Positions 11,853 through 23,537 are shown, counted from the stretch's first letter. The stretch is DNA of 64,000 nt from Magnolia sinica (GCF_029962835.1 NC_080578.1:102589759-102653758); one strand, 5' to 3'. Notes: generated by a model not told the origin, from the letters alone. Program-made: numbers and translations.

Positions 11853-12950
11853 GAGAGGGTCGCTTGCATGATCATCATATGACTTGATGCATGACTTAAA
11901 TAGTATGATTCGTGCCTGACGTATTTTGTATGACATGTTGCATCTACTCCCTAGCAACACCAGGGGTGTAATCCCACAACTAGGATGTGGCACTACGTGA
12001 AAAGGGAGAAAATAAGACAAATTTGGAGATGGTTGTGGACTGTTTGCAAAATCCCTTGGTTTAAAGACGGCTATGAACCGTCTCTAAAATTTCAGACGGC
12101 TCTTAACCGTTTTTAATATGAACCAAAATCATCTTATAAATGTCGAACATCCACAAATCATTTAAGACAATCAAAATTCATTGGTGACTGTGGAGAAAAG
12201 ATGGTTATCGACCGTTTAGAATGAAAGACGGTCCTTAGTTGTCTTATAGGGACTGTCAGAGATCATCTACATTAGAAACGGTCCTTAACCGTCTTATTAA
12301 ATCTTGGTTTCCTCAACATGAAAGTGGAACCACCTGAAAATTACGCCGATCCAACCATCATGTGAGGGATCAAATGAATTTGGAGGATTTTGAGTGGTTT
12401 TAGAATGTTTTCTATGTTGTGGCGTACCCAAGGATGGCGTATATGTGTATGGACATCGGAAACTATTGAGGTTATAGGGCGTCATAGGCGTCCCTAGGTG
12501 AAAGTCTATAAACCATGTGGTAGTAGTAAAATACTCCAATATCTAGACCGGGAGGATTTATGAGTGCACATGGCTGAATAGTGGTAGGTCGTGTCTCCCA
12601 CTATGTTGAGGTCAAGTCTAACTTGCTCGTGAAATGGGTTCGCTCGATGAGTCAAGTGGGTTTTCTTATACCATTGACGAGACGGATAGTAAGGTCTCTT
12701 GCACCCACATGATCATCATATGACTTGATGCATGACTTGAATAGTATGATTCATGCCTGACACATTTTGTATGGCACGTTGATCTACTCCCTAGCAACAC
12801 CAGGGGTGTAGTCCCACAACCAGGATGTGGATGGCGTATTTGGGTATAGACATCAAAAACTATTGAGGTTACAGGGCATTATAGGTGTCCCTATGTGAAA
12901 GTCTCTAAACCATGTGGTAGCAGTAAAATGCTCCAATGTCTATACCAGGA
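11853..12950. repeat. Direct duplication flanking a CACTA relic
   Basis: The sequence 11868-11990 plus 12434-12540 matches 12704-12945 in direct order. Shared blocks are 'gatcatcatatgacttgatg', 'ctccctagcaacaccagggg' and 'ctattgaggttacagggc'. The first copy is interrupted by 11991-12433; the second is not. The unit itself looks like decayed LTR or intergenic repeat. I see no gene in it. Confidence 0.8.
11991..12433. mobile_element. CACTA-type relic, one terminus preserved
   Basis: It begins CACTACGTGAAAAGGG, which fits the CACTA terminus class CACTAC--GAAAA. Inverted subterminal motifs follow (AAGACGG…ACCGTCT, ACGGTCCTTAACCGTCTT) between 12060 and 12300. The other terminus is not CACTA-like (…gcgtacccaagg), so it is truncated or rearranged. 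The paralogous copy at about 12820-12832 joins '…ggatgtgg' straight to 'atggcgta…', which shows the state without this segment. Confidence 0.65.
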
Positions 12951-14439
12951 TTGGGTATAACTCGATCCGATCCGAAATCTCTATAGCCTGATCCGAACTC
13001 GATCCGGTCCGGGACCGAGTTCGGGTCACCTGACTCAGACCGATCTGATGCATAGTTGGCCTAACCCGAACCGAGTCCGACTCGGTCAGGGAAACCGAGT
13101 CGGATCGAATTGGGTACGATTCGGATAGTTTGAATTTAATTCAACTGTTTCATGTGGTGTGGTCCACTTCAGCCTTCAATATATAACATTTTTATGCTTA
13201 AGGCCTAAAATGATATGTTAAAATGGATGAACAACTTAGATAAAACATATACATCAAGGTGGGCCCCACATGACTCTGAAAGAACTCTATCCATGTTTTC
13301 ACTGGAAGTTTTACAATGTTGACGTGCACTACACGAAAGTGCAGTGCCGTCCTTTTCACGCAAGTCCATGACTTGTTGTATGTAAGTTATGTGGGTCTAA
13401 TAATGGGGTATGTGTTATATCCAAACCGTCAATCCATTTGGCGAGCTCGTCTTAAGGCTTGAGACGAAAAATAAGACAAATCTAACTATTGTGTTGACCA
13501 CACAAATTGTTTAACGATGAAAATATTCTTTGCTACTATTTTTGGTGTGGTCAGATGATCTTTGGATATTATTTATTTTTTGGATAATGCTCTATAATGA
13601 TATCTAAAAATATATGAACGGTGTAAATATAATAAATACATCACTGTAAGCCATGTAACTTTGATTTCCTTTGAACCGTTCGTACAACTCGGAGCTCGAG
13701 GAGAGTCAGTGCTCATCTTTGCACGACACATACCTATAGCAGCTGATGGATGTCAGATAGACATCATAGTGGGCAGGCGCACAAAGAGGGAAACGGATTG
13801 GCTACTCCCTCTAACATGGTCGGTGTTATGTGGGCCCCAACATGACGTATGTGTTTCATCCATGCCATCCATCTATTTTTAGAGATCATTTTACAGTACG
13901 AGTCCAAAAATGAGGTATATCCAAAACTCAAGTGGACCACATTACATGAAACAGTGTTGAATGAGAGTCGACCATTAAAAACATTTTGAGGGCCATAAAA
14001 GTTTTGGATCAAGCTGATCTTTGTTTTTTCTCTTCATCTGGGACTGTATGACCTAATCAATAGATTGGATGTTAAATAAACAGTATAGTAGGCCTTAGGA
14101 GGATTTTAATGGTGGATATCCAACTACCATTATTTTCATGTAGTGTGGTCCACCTGAGATTTATATTCCTCTCATTTTTGGTACCAAGATATAACGTGAA
14201 CTTTAAAAATGGATGAACGGAATGAACAAAACACATATATCCGGATCGGGCCAAATCGGATCCAATCGGATCGGATCGGTCCGGATAGGCATGGATCCGA
14301 ATTCGACCCGAAAAACTTTTGAATCTAGCCTGACCTACTCGATCCGCACCAATCCAGACCGTTGGATCGGTTCGGATCATGTCGGATCTAGTCAGATCGG
14401 GTCGGATCCACCAGATCGGGCCAAGATTGCCCAGCTCTA
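12948..14439. mobile_element. Second hAT copy, left terminus missing
   Basis: It is a near-identical direct copy of the element at 9586-11088, ending in the same TGCCCAGCTCTA. It starts inside the element: about 30 bases of the left end, including the TAGAGCTGGGCA repeat, are absent. The homology abuts the duplicated segment at 12945. No target duplication can be tested. Any mobility would need the lost terminus. Confidence 0.85.
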
Positions 14440-15261
14440 CTCAAGATTGTGGATGCGTAAATATAATTCAATATTATATAATCATGGACCTAGTCCTAAT
14501 AGGTATGGGACTATTCGAGATCATGAGTCTATCATCCTGGAATTACATTACATGTTAGGTATACAACTAACATGTGTTATAACCTTGTGTGTGCGGCCCC
14601 TATCGGCATAGATACTACACATTACAACACGTTCATTTATCATGCGTTTTTATATTGCATTGTTGTATATGACATTTGGCTCAATGTGACTTTTACTTAT
14701 ACAACATTGGTATGACCATTAGCATTCATGGACTTGGCAGCATAGCTCTCCATCATTTTCACATACTCTATTATCGCTATAGTACTTGTCATATCTATTA
14801 TGCATGCACACATGTATTCCCCAAGCTTCATAATAAGCTTACGCATGTTGTTCATGTGCAGGTTATGCTAAACAATAGCAGTAGTGAGACAGGAGCACAT
14901 GTTTGACATTTGTTATTTTTATATATGTATTGTATTTCCCTTTCCAGTCTTGTACTCAAATCCTTTTATAATGGATGAATGTGATGATGTTTTAGCTTAT
15001 GGTACATTCATCGTTACGCTTATATTTAATAATAATAATAATAATAATAATAATTACCCAAAAAATCCTCCTTGTGAGATTTCATTTTCAAAACTCGACG
15101 CAAGCTAAGAATCAAAATCGGAGTACCACGAAGGCTGTCAACATCGAATTCAGTTAACAGCAAATGAGCACCAGAAATTGAATTTGAGGCATGACAAACC
15201 CATCATTAGTTGAGCCCTCCAATGTTAGGAAAATCCAACCCGATCATTAACTTAGACGACC
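14440..15261. other. Intergenic DNA without a recognisable gene
   Basis: Short open frames only. An (AAT)n run of about nine units lies at 15029-15052. Nothing else is recognisable. Confidence 0.5.
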
Positions 15262-15269
15262 CACACCAA

Positions 15270-15837
15270 TAGGGGTGTACATCGAGTTGAACCAAGTCGA
15301 GCTAGCCTCAGCTCGGCTACTGGCTTACCTCTGCTCGAACTCGGCTCGGTCCTCGAGCCTGACTGGCCAGCTCGGCTTGGTTCAGTTAGTAGCTCGGGCC
15401 GAGTTCGCTATTGGGGCATTTCCACAAACACCTGGACTACACCTTCAAAATCCCTTTGTATGTGAAACAAAAGCAATAATTTTATAGGTATTTTATCAAA
15501 CACCTTCTAAGCAACATAAAAACCAAGAAAACCAAGAAAAAAAGGGTTTTGTTTAATATACATAACTTCCTTGCCACCTGCCACACTTCGTTGAGTCATT
15601 TTATCAAACACTTGGTGAGCAACATCAATGGCATAATTCGATCCGAGTTCGATTTGAGCTGGATTCGATCCGAGTTGAGTCGAGCTGGGGCCTACTCGAA
15701 CTCGGCTCGAACTCATTTTCGAGCTCAAAAAATCAGCTCAACTCGGCTCAAACTCAGCTTCGAACCGAGTCGAATCAAGCTTTTTCGAGTCGAGTCGAGT
15801 GAGCTAACCGAGCTAGCTCGGTTCGTGTACACCCCTA
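15270..15837. mobile_element. Short hAT-type transposon (568 bp) with perfect 8-bp target duplication
   Basis: Termini TAGGGGTGTACA and TGTACACCCCTA are perfect inverted repeats. They are flanked by CACACCAA at 15262-15269 and again at 15838-15845. Subterminal parts repeat GAGCTCGG/CCGAGCTC and GAGTCGAG motifs. No coding capacity. This terminus class is common among plant non-autonomous hAT elements. Confidence 0.92.
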
Positions 15838-15845
15838 CACACCAA

Positions 15846-16472
15846 AGAGAGTAATGAGGGGCGCTGAGGATGGATGCCCAATCTAGAAACTTCTAGATGG
15901 AATGCAGGGTCCACCACAACTTTTATATGCTATCTAATCCACTCATCAGGTTGTCCCCCACCAAGACCAAGGGACCCACCCCAAGTAAAAACTTCAAATT
16001 TAGTTGGCCAACAACAAGTGAACATATTTGCTATAGGCATTGGTTGTGCATTACACGTGAAGTGTAATGGAAATCATTTGCAAGTACTCAAATCCATACT
16101 GTATATGCCTATTTTCCCCATTTAGATATGTACACTTTTTCCTGCATTTAATTAGATATTGATGAATGCAGTTAGCAACGCAAAGTTGAATTGTAATTCT
16201 TTAATGAACTTATTTTATGTGAAATCATGTCTTTTTCGATCCTTAGAAAAAAATTTCTTCATTTCGAGGGAAAGAAACTTAAATTAGCTCCTGAAAGGCT
16301 AATCTAGACACGGTCCAAAATAAGCCTATTTAAACTATTGTTTGAATTATGTATCTCCAATATTATCGTTATCTCTAGCTTGGCAATACTGATAATGCAA
16401 TAGCAATACCGATAACACAATAGCAATACCGATAACACCAGTAGTATTAAAAATTCTAAGTATCAACAATGT
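15846..16472. other. Intergenic DNA without a recognisable gene
   Basis: AT-rich. A three-copy short repeat 'aatagcaataccgataaca' lies at 16390-16437. No open frame worth naming. Confidence 0.5.
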
Positions 16473-16910
16473 ATTCACTACACCAAAATTGCTGTTCTGG
16501 AACGGCTATAGTTTTGGTTCAGAAACGGTTTTAAGCCCTTTCTGATGCAAAACGGTTTCGAACTGTACTCGAGTACAGAGATGGGGCACATTTCTAAACA
16601 CTTAATTAAGACCAGGCCCACCATGATGTTTACGAGAGATCTATACCGTGCATTTGTTTGGAGAGATCATTTTAGAACATTAGGATAAGATTGAGTTGGA
16701 TCGAAAATTCAAGTGGGCCTCACGGAAGGAAATGAGGGGATTGGGTGACCACCGTTTGAAACATTCGTACGGCCACCAAGTTGATTAGGTCAGGAGAAAA
16801 AATGCTCTCTGTAGCAGCAGTTGTCTCAGAGCCCTTTCTTCTTCTCCAGAGCAAAAAAAGAAAAAGAAAAATCATCTCCAGCATCTAGAAATTTAAAAAA
16901 AATAATAATA

Positions 16911-17159
16911 ATGCTTGAAGAATCACTGCCGTCCATCTGGGATTCCATGCACAGCTGGTTCATCCCTACCGTCCTCTTCATCATCATCAACGTCGTCATC
17001 GGCACCATTTCCTTCTCTTCCTCCCAAAAGGAAGAAAAGAACCCCAAACCCCAACTCGCCCGCACCTCCATTTTAGAAAGGCTCAGATCCTTCAATCTCT
17101 ACCGTCTGAAAGCAAAAGAAATCCCTACCACCCCCCCCCATATCGTTACCCCCAAATGA
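16911..17159 (+). CDS. DUF4408 protein N-terminal fragment captured in the Pack-CACTA
   Basis: An 82-residue open frame whose N-terminus (MLEESLPSIWDSMHSWFIPT) matches the plant DUF4408 family. A hydrophobic segment at about residues 17-34 (PTVLFIIINVVIGTISF) and the conserved SILERLRSFNLYRLK block follow at about residues 51-66. Family members usually run on to a C-terminal DUF761 block that is absent here; the frame closes at TGA 17157-17159. The chosen start is the family start; the same frame is open 30 codons upstream. The family is of unknown biochemical role; some members are stress- or pathogen-induced. Because the fragment lies inside a transposon and lacks its C-terminus, I infer a transduplicated piece. 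It could still be transcribed. Confidence 0.7.
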   Translation: MLEESLPSIWDSMHSWFIPTVLFIIINVVIGTISFSSSQKEEKNPKPQLARTSILERLRSFNLYRLKAKEIPTTPPHIVTPK

Positions 17160-17867
17160 TCATCATCACCCAACACCGGTTCCGTTAATCCGGTTAGGGT
17201 TTTGGCGGCAGCAGCGTTGGGCGTGGTCAAGTTAGGCTTTTTGTTAAAATTGGTCTATGGCGGAATCTGATGGTTTACAAATGTTTTTTTTCTTTCTTTT
17301 GTTGAGATTAGGGATTTTCCAATATATTTGTGATTGATCGCATTTTGAGTTAGATATGTGGTGTTTGTTGGGTTTTCATCTTTGTGATTGTGTGAATCTT
17401 GCAATAAATGCTTGTTCAGGGTTCGTTTAGACAAAAAAAAAGATCTTCTTATCAGAGATGAGAAGTCTAGAAGCTTCTTACTGACAATTTTCTCAACGTT
17501 TTCTGCTTTTTGGAACTTCGAATCTCACAGTTTTTCTTGCTTTGAGGTTACCTTGTGGAGCGATTTTTAGGATTTTGTAACTGCATTGCTCGGTTTTTGC
17601 CTGTTTCCGTGAGAAATCTCATTTTGAAAGGCAAATGTGAGAGGTTTCATCTTGTTTTTACTCAGAATGTTGATTTTTTTTCTAATTTCCTCTCTCTTTT
17701 GATCACACACTCTCTCTCGCTCTCAAACCCTACATTCAAATCTGAACCCTAAATCCCCCTAGAAATCTCAAATTTTGAGCACAACCATCCAATCCATTGA
17801 TCACCGGCCTGAAAATATGAAATCTCTGGGTTTTTTTCGGTCCGATTCTTCAATTCCATTGCAGAAA

Positions 17868-17960
17868 ATGAGCAGTAGGAAGGAGGAGCAGAACGAGAAG
17901 ATTATCAAAGGTTTGATGAGACTTCCTTCGAATCAGAGATGCATCAACTGCAATAGCCTG
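17868..17960 (+). pseudogene. First exon of an AGD14-like ArfGAP gene, captured fragment
   Basis: The 31 codons from ATG 17868 to the GT donor at 17961 encode a sequence (NEKIIKGLMRLPSNQRCINC) typical of the N-terminus of plant ADP-ribosylation-factor GTPase-activating proteins of the AGD14/ZIGA4 group. It includes the first two cysteines of the ArfGAP zinc finger (C-x2-C). The next exon, which should carry the other two zinc ligands and the arginine finger, is not found downstream. The 500 bases before it may be the donor gene's leader. ArfGAPs act in vesicle traffic; this fragment cannot. Confidence 0.75.
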
Positions 17961-19860
17961 GTAATTGCAATCTCTCCAATCCTTTCTTGATTTTTTGTAT
18001 CCTCTGAGTTGTGTATGTTATAGTGGGACAAGCAAGTTCGCTTGCTGCTTATACATGCTTCAATTGGAGCTGGGACGAGGTTCATCTATGGTTGGAATAC
18101 ATTTCTTCTTCAGTTGGAATGAATTTCATCCTCATTAAATTTTATTTCCAATCAAAGTAGAAATGCATTTTAGGTTAAAAACATTAATGACTCGTTACTT
18201 AGTATATTATAAATTAGCTTGGATCATATACAAGCTTTTGTATGTAATAAAATCCCGAATAAACTTAAACCGATAGGAAACTAGAATATTAATCCCACAG
18301 AGAAGAGGAGAAGGGAAGGGGATTTAAGGAGTTTATGGGGTTTTGGATTGTGATTTTACAATTCACACCTTTCAAATATAAGAAGGATTAAGAGTTTTAT
18401 CTTTCTTTCTCTAACTCTGTCATTTTCTATTAGAAAATTCCAAAACTGATCTCAATGCGGGGAAAGAAGTCCTACAATCCTTGTAATTCTTTAACTAATC
18501 CCACTAATCTCAGCCTCTTAACTAATCATAATGATTAGTTGCTAAAGATCTTTGATTAGTTACTAAGAAAACTAACCCAACAACCTACAGCAGAAAATTA
18601 ATAGAATACAACTGAATTCCTGCTCAAATCAACAAATAGTAGAAAACAGTTTGGATGGCATATAAACATCAAGACGGAGCCTAGGAAGGTTTCAACGGTA
18701 GGAATTCCTTTTTGCACTATTTCATCTTGTATGGCCCAGTTGAGTTTTGGATCCTCCTAATTTTTTATCACGTCCTAAAATGAGCTCGAAAATTAGATGG
18801 ATGGGTTGGATTTCCCCACCTTGCATCCCAGCGCAGGAACTTCTGCGAAGGCCTTTCGCAGGAAATCTGCGTCCCCAGAGACGAGTAGGCATGGGAAACG
18901 GATCGGCTACTGCCCCTGACGCGTGGCTGGTGGGAAAAGGAATTCCTACCGTTGAAATAGTGGGCCATACAAGATGAAATAGTGGGAAAAGGAATTCCTA
19001 CCGTTGAAACCTTCCTAGGCTCCGTCTTGATGTTTATATGCCATACAATATGATTTCTTTCTCAATCTTCTTTTTTTTTTCGTTTTTTATTTTTATTTTT
19101 TGTTTTGTTTCTTTTTAGTAGAAAATCAGTAATAGTTTGTTGATGATAACATTTATAGGATAATGAGAAAGTGGATATGCGAAGGCTTGTTGATTGGAAC
19201 CAATCAAAGGGTAGGTGTTTATGAAATACAATTGCTTTCACATCATGTTGGTAATGACCTTCATGATTTACTATTCTTTGCTTTTCTCTGTCATATTCAC
19301 AAAAGTCTTGAAGCTAATTGCAATACCTGCTTAACGCTTTTAAAAATGGGTTCAATTCCTTGCCCAAAAACATATCAGTATGTATTCAATTATCTTTCAC
19401 TGTGCTTCAGTGTTATAATCAGGACAATCTACGTTGGATCATTGATGATGGTTTTGTACGTCACATGTCTAGTCACCAAAACATTGTACATCAGCATGTC
19501 TGCCATTAGAGTTCTTTTTTCCCTGGAATTTGTTGTAAAGATGCCATCTTTTCATGTTTTTCTTTGATTTGTCTGTGGTGATGATTTTCCACATCTGAAC
19601 TTTATGGCCCAGTTTGTCAGAACATCTCCATGTTTAAAAGGTGATACTATCAAAAAGTTCATGGTTAAGATGGGCCTGTTCGTGATAAGTGGGTCTTTGG
19701 CCAGTTTATTTTTATGTCCAATCTTGCATTTAAGCATGTAGCAAGCTGGTTGTGTGCATGTGTATGCAAAATCATCATGCCATTATTTTTAGTCTGAATG
19801 CATAGATTAAGTTGAATGTGATTAATCTTCAAGGTGGTATGTTACACTTCAGCTTTGTTG
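17961..19860. other. Pack-CACTA interior between captured fragments
   Basis: Holds the foldback repeat at 18656-19043. A possible captured exon at about 19160-19208 (AG before, GTAGGTG after; frame DNEKVDMRRLVDWNQSK) comes from a gene I do not recognise. The remainder is AT-rich non-coding sequence that could be donor-gene introns. Confidence 0.4.
18656..19043. repeat. Foldback element / hairpin with 83-bp arms
   Basis: 18656-18738 and 18961-19043 are near-perfect inverted repeats, for example 'tttcaacggtaggaattcc' against 'ggaattcctaccgttgaaa'. The loop is about 220 bp. It contains a second palindrome (ttcctgcg-type, around 18835-18865) that also occurs at 34855-34895, and a short extra copy of one arm segment at 18936-18975. 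It looks like a foldback MITE nested in the Pack-CACTA. A transcript would form a long hairpin. Confidence 0.85.
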
Positions 19861-19867
19861 AATGTAG

Positions 19868-19955
19868 GATGGTCATTTAAGAGTTTTCAAGTGGCTAGTA
19901 TGGAAGTCCTTGATCAGCCTGATGCCCATGCCTCTGTCAAAGATTTAGATTTCAG
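19868..19955 (+). pseudogene. SEC12/PHF1-like WD40 exon, captured fragment
   Basis: An 88-base segment between AG and GT reads DGHLRVFKW and then, after one or two single-base losses, DAHASVKDLDF. These are signature stretches of plant SEC12-like WD40 proteins and the phosphate-transporter traffic facilitator PHF1, ER proteins that promote export of secretory cargo. The shifts between the two halves break the frame, so it is non-coding as it stands. The segment 20733-20780 (frame YKDRFLAAL) may be the next piece, but that is weak. Confidence 0.65.
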
Positions 19956-20780
19956 GTACATGAAAATAATTGTAAATGTCTGAAAAATGTTTGTATATGT
20001 TTATCATCGTGTGACAAAAACATTTCTTTAGAATGATTAGCAATCCAAGGTGAGGCATCTCAAATAGATGTTTCAAGTTGATGATTAGATCTATTTTTAT
20101 CTGCTTTTACTGCCATTCTTTTGTTAGTACTTTCAGGTACAAGCAATAAGTTGCATTGTGAGTCAATGTAGGCATTTACATATAAATCTCAGAAGAATAT
20201 TAGTCTTGCAACCATTTATTTATCTGTTTGATTCGATAATGGATTGATGGATTCAGGCTCTTAGCATGCTGGATTGCCAATGCTTGAAGTGGCCTATCTA
20301 AAACAGGGCGCTGACCTAAAGTCATGTTGGTCCACTTATCTGGTTAGTGGTTAGCCACTGCATGTGGTGAATATGGACCATCTGAAAGAAAATGACTAGC
20401 AGTCTAGATTCCATGGCCCATCAATGAGTAGACCAGCATCATTTTGTGCCTGGAATGTTATTGGTGGGATCAACCTGATGAAGGATGTCACATAAATGTG
20501 TCATGTTGGCACGTGTGATGATTCACCTCTTGGATATCTCCTTGTTTTATTTATTTATTTATTATTATTATTATTATTTTTTGGTGTTCTCATTGTCTAT
20601 GTGAGGGAGTTCACCCTTATATAAGATGTGAACAAACATAAATCACTCATGCTTGCCTGTCAGCCTACTGGGATGTATGCAATTTTGCGTAATCTTTCAT
20701 CTGAATGTAATTGAATAATAATGTTGATTTTCAGCTACAAGGACCGATTTCTTGCTGCTTTGCGAGCACCTCGTGCTTCA

Positions 20781-20874
20781 ACCAAATCATATTTGAAATC
20801 TTCAACACTCCTGCTATGTATGTTGCAATCTAGGTTGTTCTCTTCCTTTATGTCAGTGGTTGCACGACTGGTAA
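20781..20874 (+). pseudogene. Actin gene fragment, captured
   Basis: About 94 bases align by eye with the actin coding region around residues 115-150: QIIFEIFNTPAMYVAI, then a stop in place of a Gln codon, then VVLS and LYVSGCTT. A stop (TAG at 20832-20834) and a small indel after it disable it. The right edge is not at a normal actin intron, so the piece was cut inside an exon, as expected of transposon capture rather than retroposition of a whole message. Confidence 0.85.
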
Positions 20875-21249
20875 GCAAGACTACTAGTTCTTATTTTGGT
20901 TTCTCTGGGCTGCATTCTCTTGATTACTTAAACAACAACAATGATACTCTTTTTTTTTTCTCTTTTTTTTCTTTTTCTGTCAATTATCAATTAATAGATG
21001 TTTCTATATTTGGTTCACTCTAATTTGAGAATACAGAACATCAATGCTTGATTGAACTTTGGAAGGTATTCGTGAATCAAAATACTCAAAATTATATGTT
21101 AATGCAAGCATGCAACTAATTTTCCGAAAGAAGAAACACATAACAACAAATTACAAAGACTTTACTAGTATGGATAACAAGGATTCTTTGTGCAAACACA
21201 TAACTCTACTAGTTTGGCTAACATTGCATTGTTGTTGCCAATTTTCAGG

Positions 21250-22905
21250 TATCTTTATAAGAGAGATTTGCTTCTTGCATCAGAGTTCAATATCATGACT
21301 GATTATATGCTGTCAGGTTTGTCAATTCAAGAGTTCAATATCATGTTGTTTATTTATTGTTTTTCTATTTTCCATTTCTTCTGATACCTATTGTTCGTGT
21401 TCATAAGCTATGCAGTTGTAGATTAAGAATACATCACGTCATGTCGAAATCATGGAGTTTTTGTTCAAATTGTAGTTTGTTCTTTCCTAGAGGTTAGCCC
21501 GTCAATGCTTCACGTAATATTAAAAATTTGTAGGAAAACCATCATTGTCATCATCATCGTGGCCCCTCCTAGCTATTTGTGGTTGACTTTTAAATGGTAG
21601 ATTGCAGAAGTTTTATAGTGAGCTGCCTACAAGATATCAACCTCCTCTTTTACCGGGGATCTTGAAAACGCCAATGGAGAGGCTCATATTAATACCACTT
21701 TCATGCTAACATCATCCCACACAGTACTGATCTCTAACGTAACTATTACACACAGACCCCCAGTGGGGGGACAGCAAAGTAGTATCACAGGCGAACCTAT
21801 ACTATGCTCATTTTAATTTCTGTTCCTTGCAGGTGTTCTGCAAATTGGATGGTTTAGTGGAGGAGATCCGATCATTGCAGCCACCAGTGGATTTGTGGAG
21901 GAAGTTTGTATACTGTACTTCTCTATCAGGTTACAGTCTTGGGACAGTGGATCATATGCAACCGCAAGGTAACTTTCAGCTTATTTGAGTGTGACACAGA
22001 AACATGATGGTTTGCTCATGAGATTAGGATTCCGAATCTTACTCAACCCACACATGCCAATGCTGTATGTGTGGTGAGTCTCAGCTGTTCATGAAATGGG
22101 TCCCCACTTGCTGTGAAAAAATAAAATAAAATAAATCAAGTGGTCTGGCCACACATTGTTAACAATGGACGCTTAAAAAGAATCAACTAGGTCCACATTC
22201 AACATGACATGTGCCACCTAATGACCAGATTGGTGTGACTTTTGTTCCAGAGGAGGGGAAAGTTGGACTTCTACTCCACTGAGTGGCCATAGCAAGCTCA
22301 TAGCATTTAAGCTATTTCCTGAACGTGGTTGTTAAAGATGGATGGTCGAGAAACTCACCCTGCTGCATTCCTCTTCTGCAGATTTTGAACGAGTAGTCAG
22401 CCCAGTTTCTGTTGCACACTTATCACAGTACAAGCTTACCAGATTGCTGCTCAAGCAGCTAGAAAAACTAAACTTTCATGTTTATACCTGTGATGGGTCA
22501 CAAGTCCCAAACAAAGGTTCCACATGGGAAAGGGAGATTTTGATGGGTCATGAATGCATATCAATTGATCGCACTGCTCATGGTGTCATGGTAGGTGCTT
22601 CCTTTCTTAAGGGAAAAAGCTACAGAGAAACATCCACTGCCATATCCTTGTTGGTTCAGATGGTGCCAGAATTAATGTGAGAAAACTGGTCGGCGTAGAT
22701 ATGAAAGGCGAAAGGGACTTGCAGAAGCTCTTCAGTGTCCCTTTCTTAAGCAGAGATCTTGGACAATTCCTACTGCATCAGAGGCCTGGAATGTTATTCT
22801 TTATATTTAATCCAGAAGCCATAGGGTTTCGTGTTGCGCATGATCTTGGACAATCACCACTACTGTATGATCCTAGAGAAATGCTTGCTATCCTTGGATT
22901 TTAAG
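21250..22905 (+). pseudogene. Exons of unidentified host gene(s), captured
   Basis: Four open blocks follow each other. 21250-21315 (YLYKRDLLLASEFNIMTDYM) and 21832-21970 (KLDGLVEEIRSLQPPVDLW … SLSGYSLGTVDHMQP) have AG/GT borders. 22342-22680 is open for 112 codons (LTRLLLKQLEKLNFHVYTC … SIDRTAHGVMVGASFLKGKS). 22677-22905 overlaps it in another frame (EAIGFRVAHDLGQSPLLYDP). Composition and periodicity look like real protein, possibly one multi-exon donor gene. I do not recognise the family. The last two blocks only join through a frame change, so the copy is probably broken. Confidence 0.5.
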
Positions 22906-23190
22906 TTTCTCTACAGGGAGCCTGTTTACAAGATCATAGCAAGGTGAAGGTATGCTTCTCTTCTTCCATCTCTTCCTTTCAGTTTCTTTTAAATAGCTTC
23001 TAAAAATAAAATCATGTCTATCTCTTTGTTGATGGAAGGAGTAATGCCAGAGTTGAAGAGCCCAGAGTTATCAGAGAGCAGCCTTTATAGGTAAAGCACA
23101 CAAATCTAATTTCCTTATGGTTAGATATATGTCCATATGTGCTTTTGACACATTTAATTTCCTTCAACACGTTTATAGGTACAGCCGTGA

Positions 23191-23537
23191 GGTGATAGCT
23201 TCACGAGACGGTCCATCTTTGACTGTATGATCGCCGATTCCATCCCGGTTTTCTTCTGGAGGCGTACAGCCTACCTACAGTACGAGTAGCATTTACTGAA
23301 AGACCCGAACTCGTACTCAGTTTTCATTGATAGAAGGGCTGTGAACAACGGAACCTCAATTCGAGCCGTTTTGAAAGGGCTGGGAGAGGAAAGAGTGAAG
23401 AGGATGAAAGATAAGATAGTCGAGTATATACCGAAGTTTGTGTACGCCACCCCCAAAGAGGGGTTGGCTGGTATGAAGGATGTGTTTGATGTTTCCTTGG
23501 AAGGGTATTGAGAAGATTCCAGGAGCAAAGGACATAA
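23191..23537 (+). pseudogene. GT47 glycosyltransferase (exostosin-like) C-terminus, captured and broken
   Basis: The frame [20 protein letters not shown] followed by [11 protein letters not shown] and later YSVFIDRRAVNNGTS is the C-terminal part of plant GT47 exostosin-family enzymes (MUR3/xyloglucan galactosyltransferase-like), Golgi enzymes of cell-wall polysaccharide synthesis. A TAG stop at 23287-23289 stands where the family has Trp, and one base is missing near 23503, after which the normal C-terminus is out of frame up to TAA 23535-23537. The N-terminal two thirds of the enzyme are absent. The fragment ends about 340 bases before the right subterminal repeats. Confidence 0.8.

Noticed and set aside
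12297-12539. 80-codon minus-strand frame crossing the CACTA relic edge
   Set aside because: It spans the insertion junction and part of the duplicated flank, so it cannot be an ancestral gene.
14072-14611. Overlapping frames of 100-130 codons on both strands
   Set aside because: They run through GATCGG-type subterminal repeats of the hAT copy.
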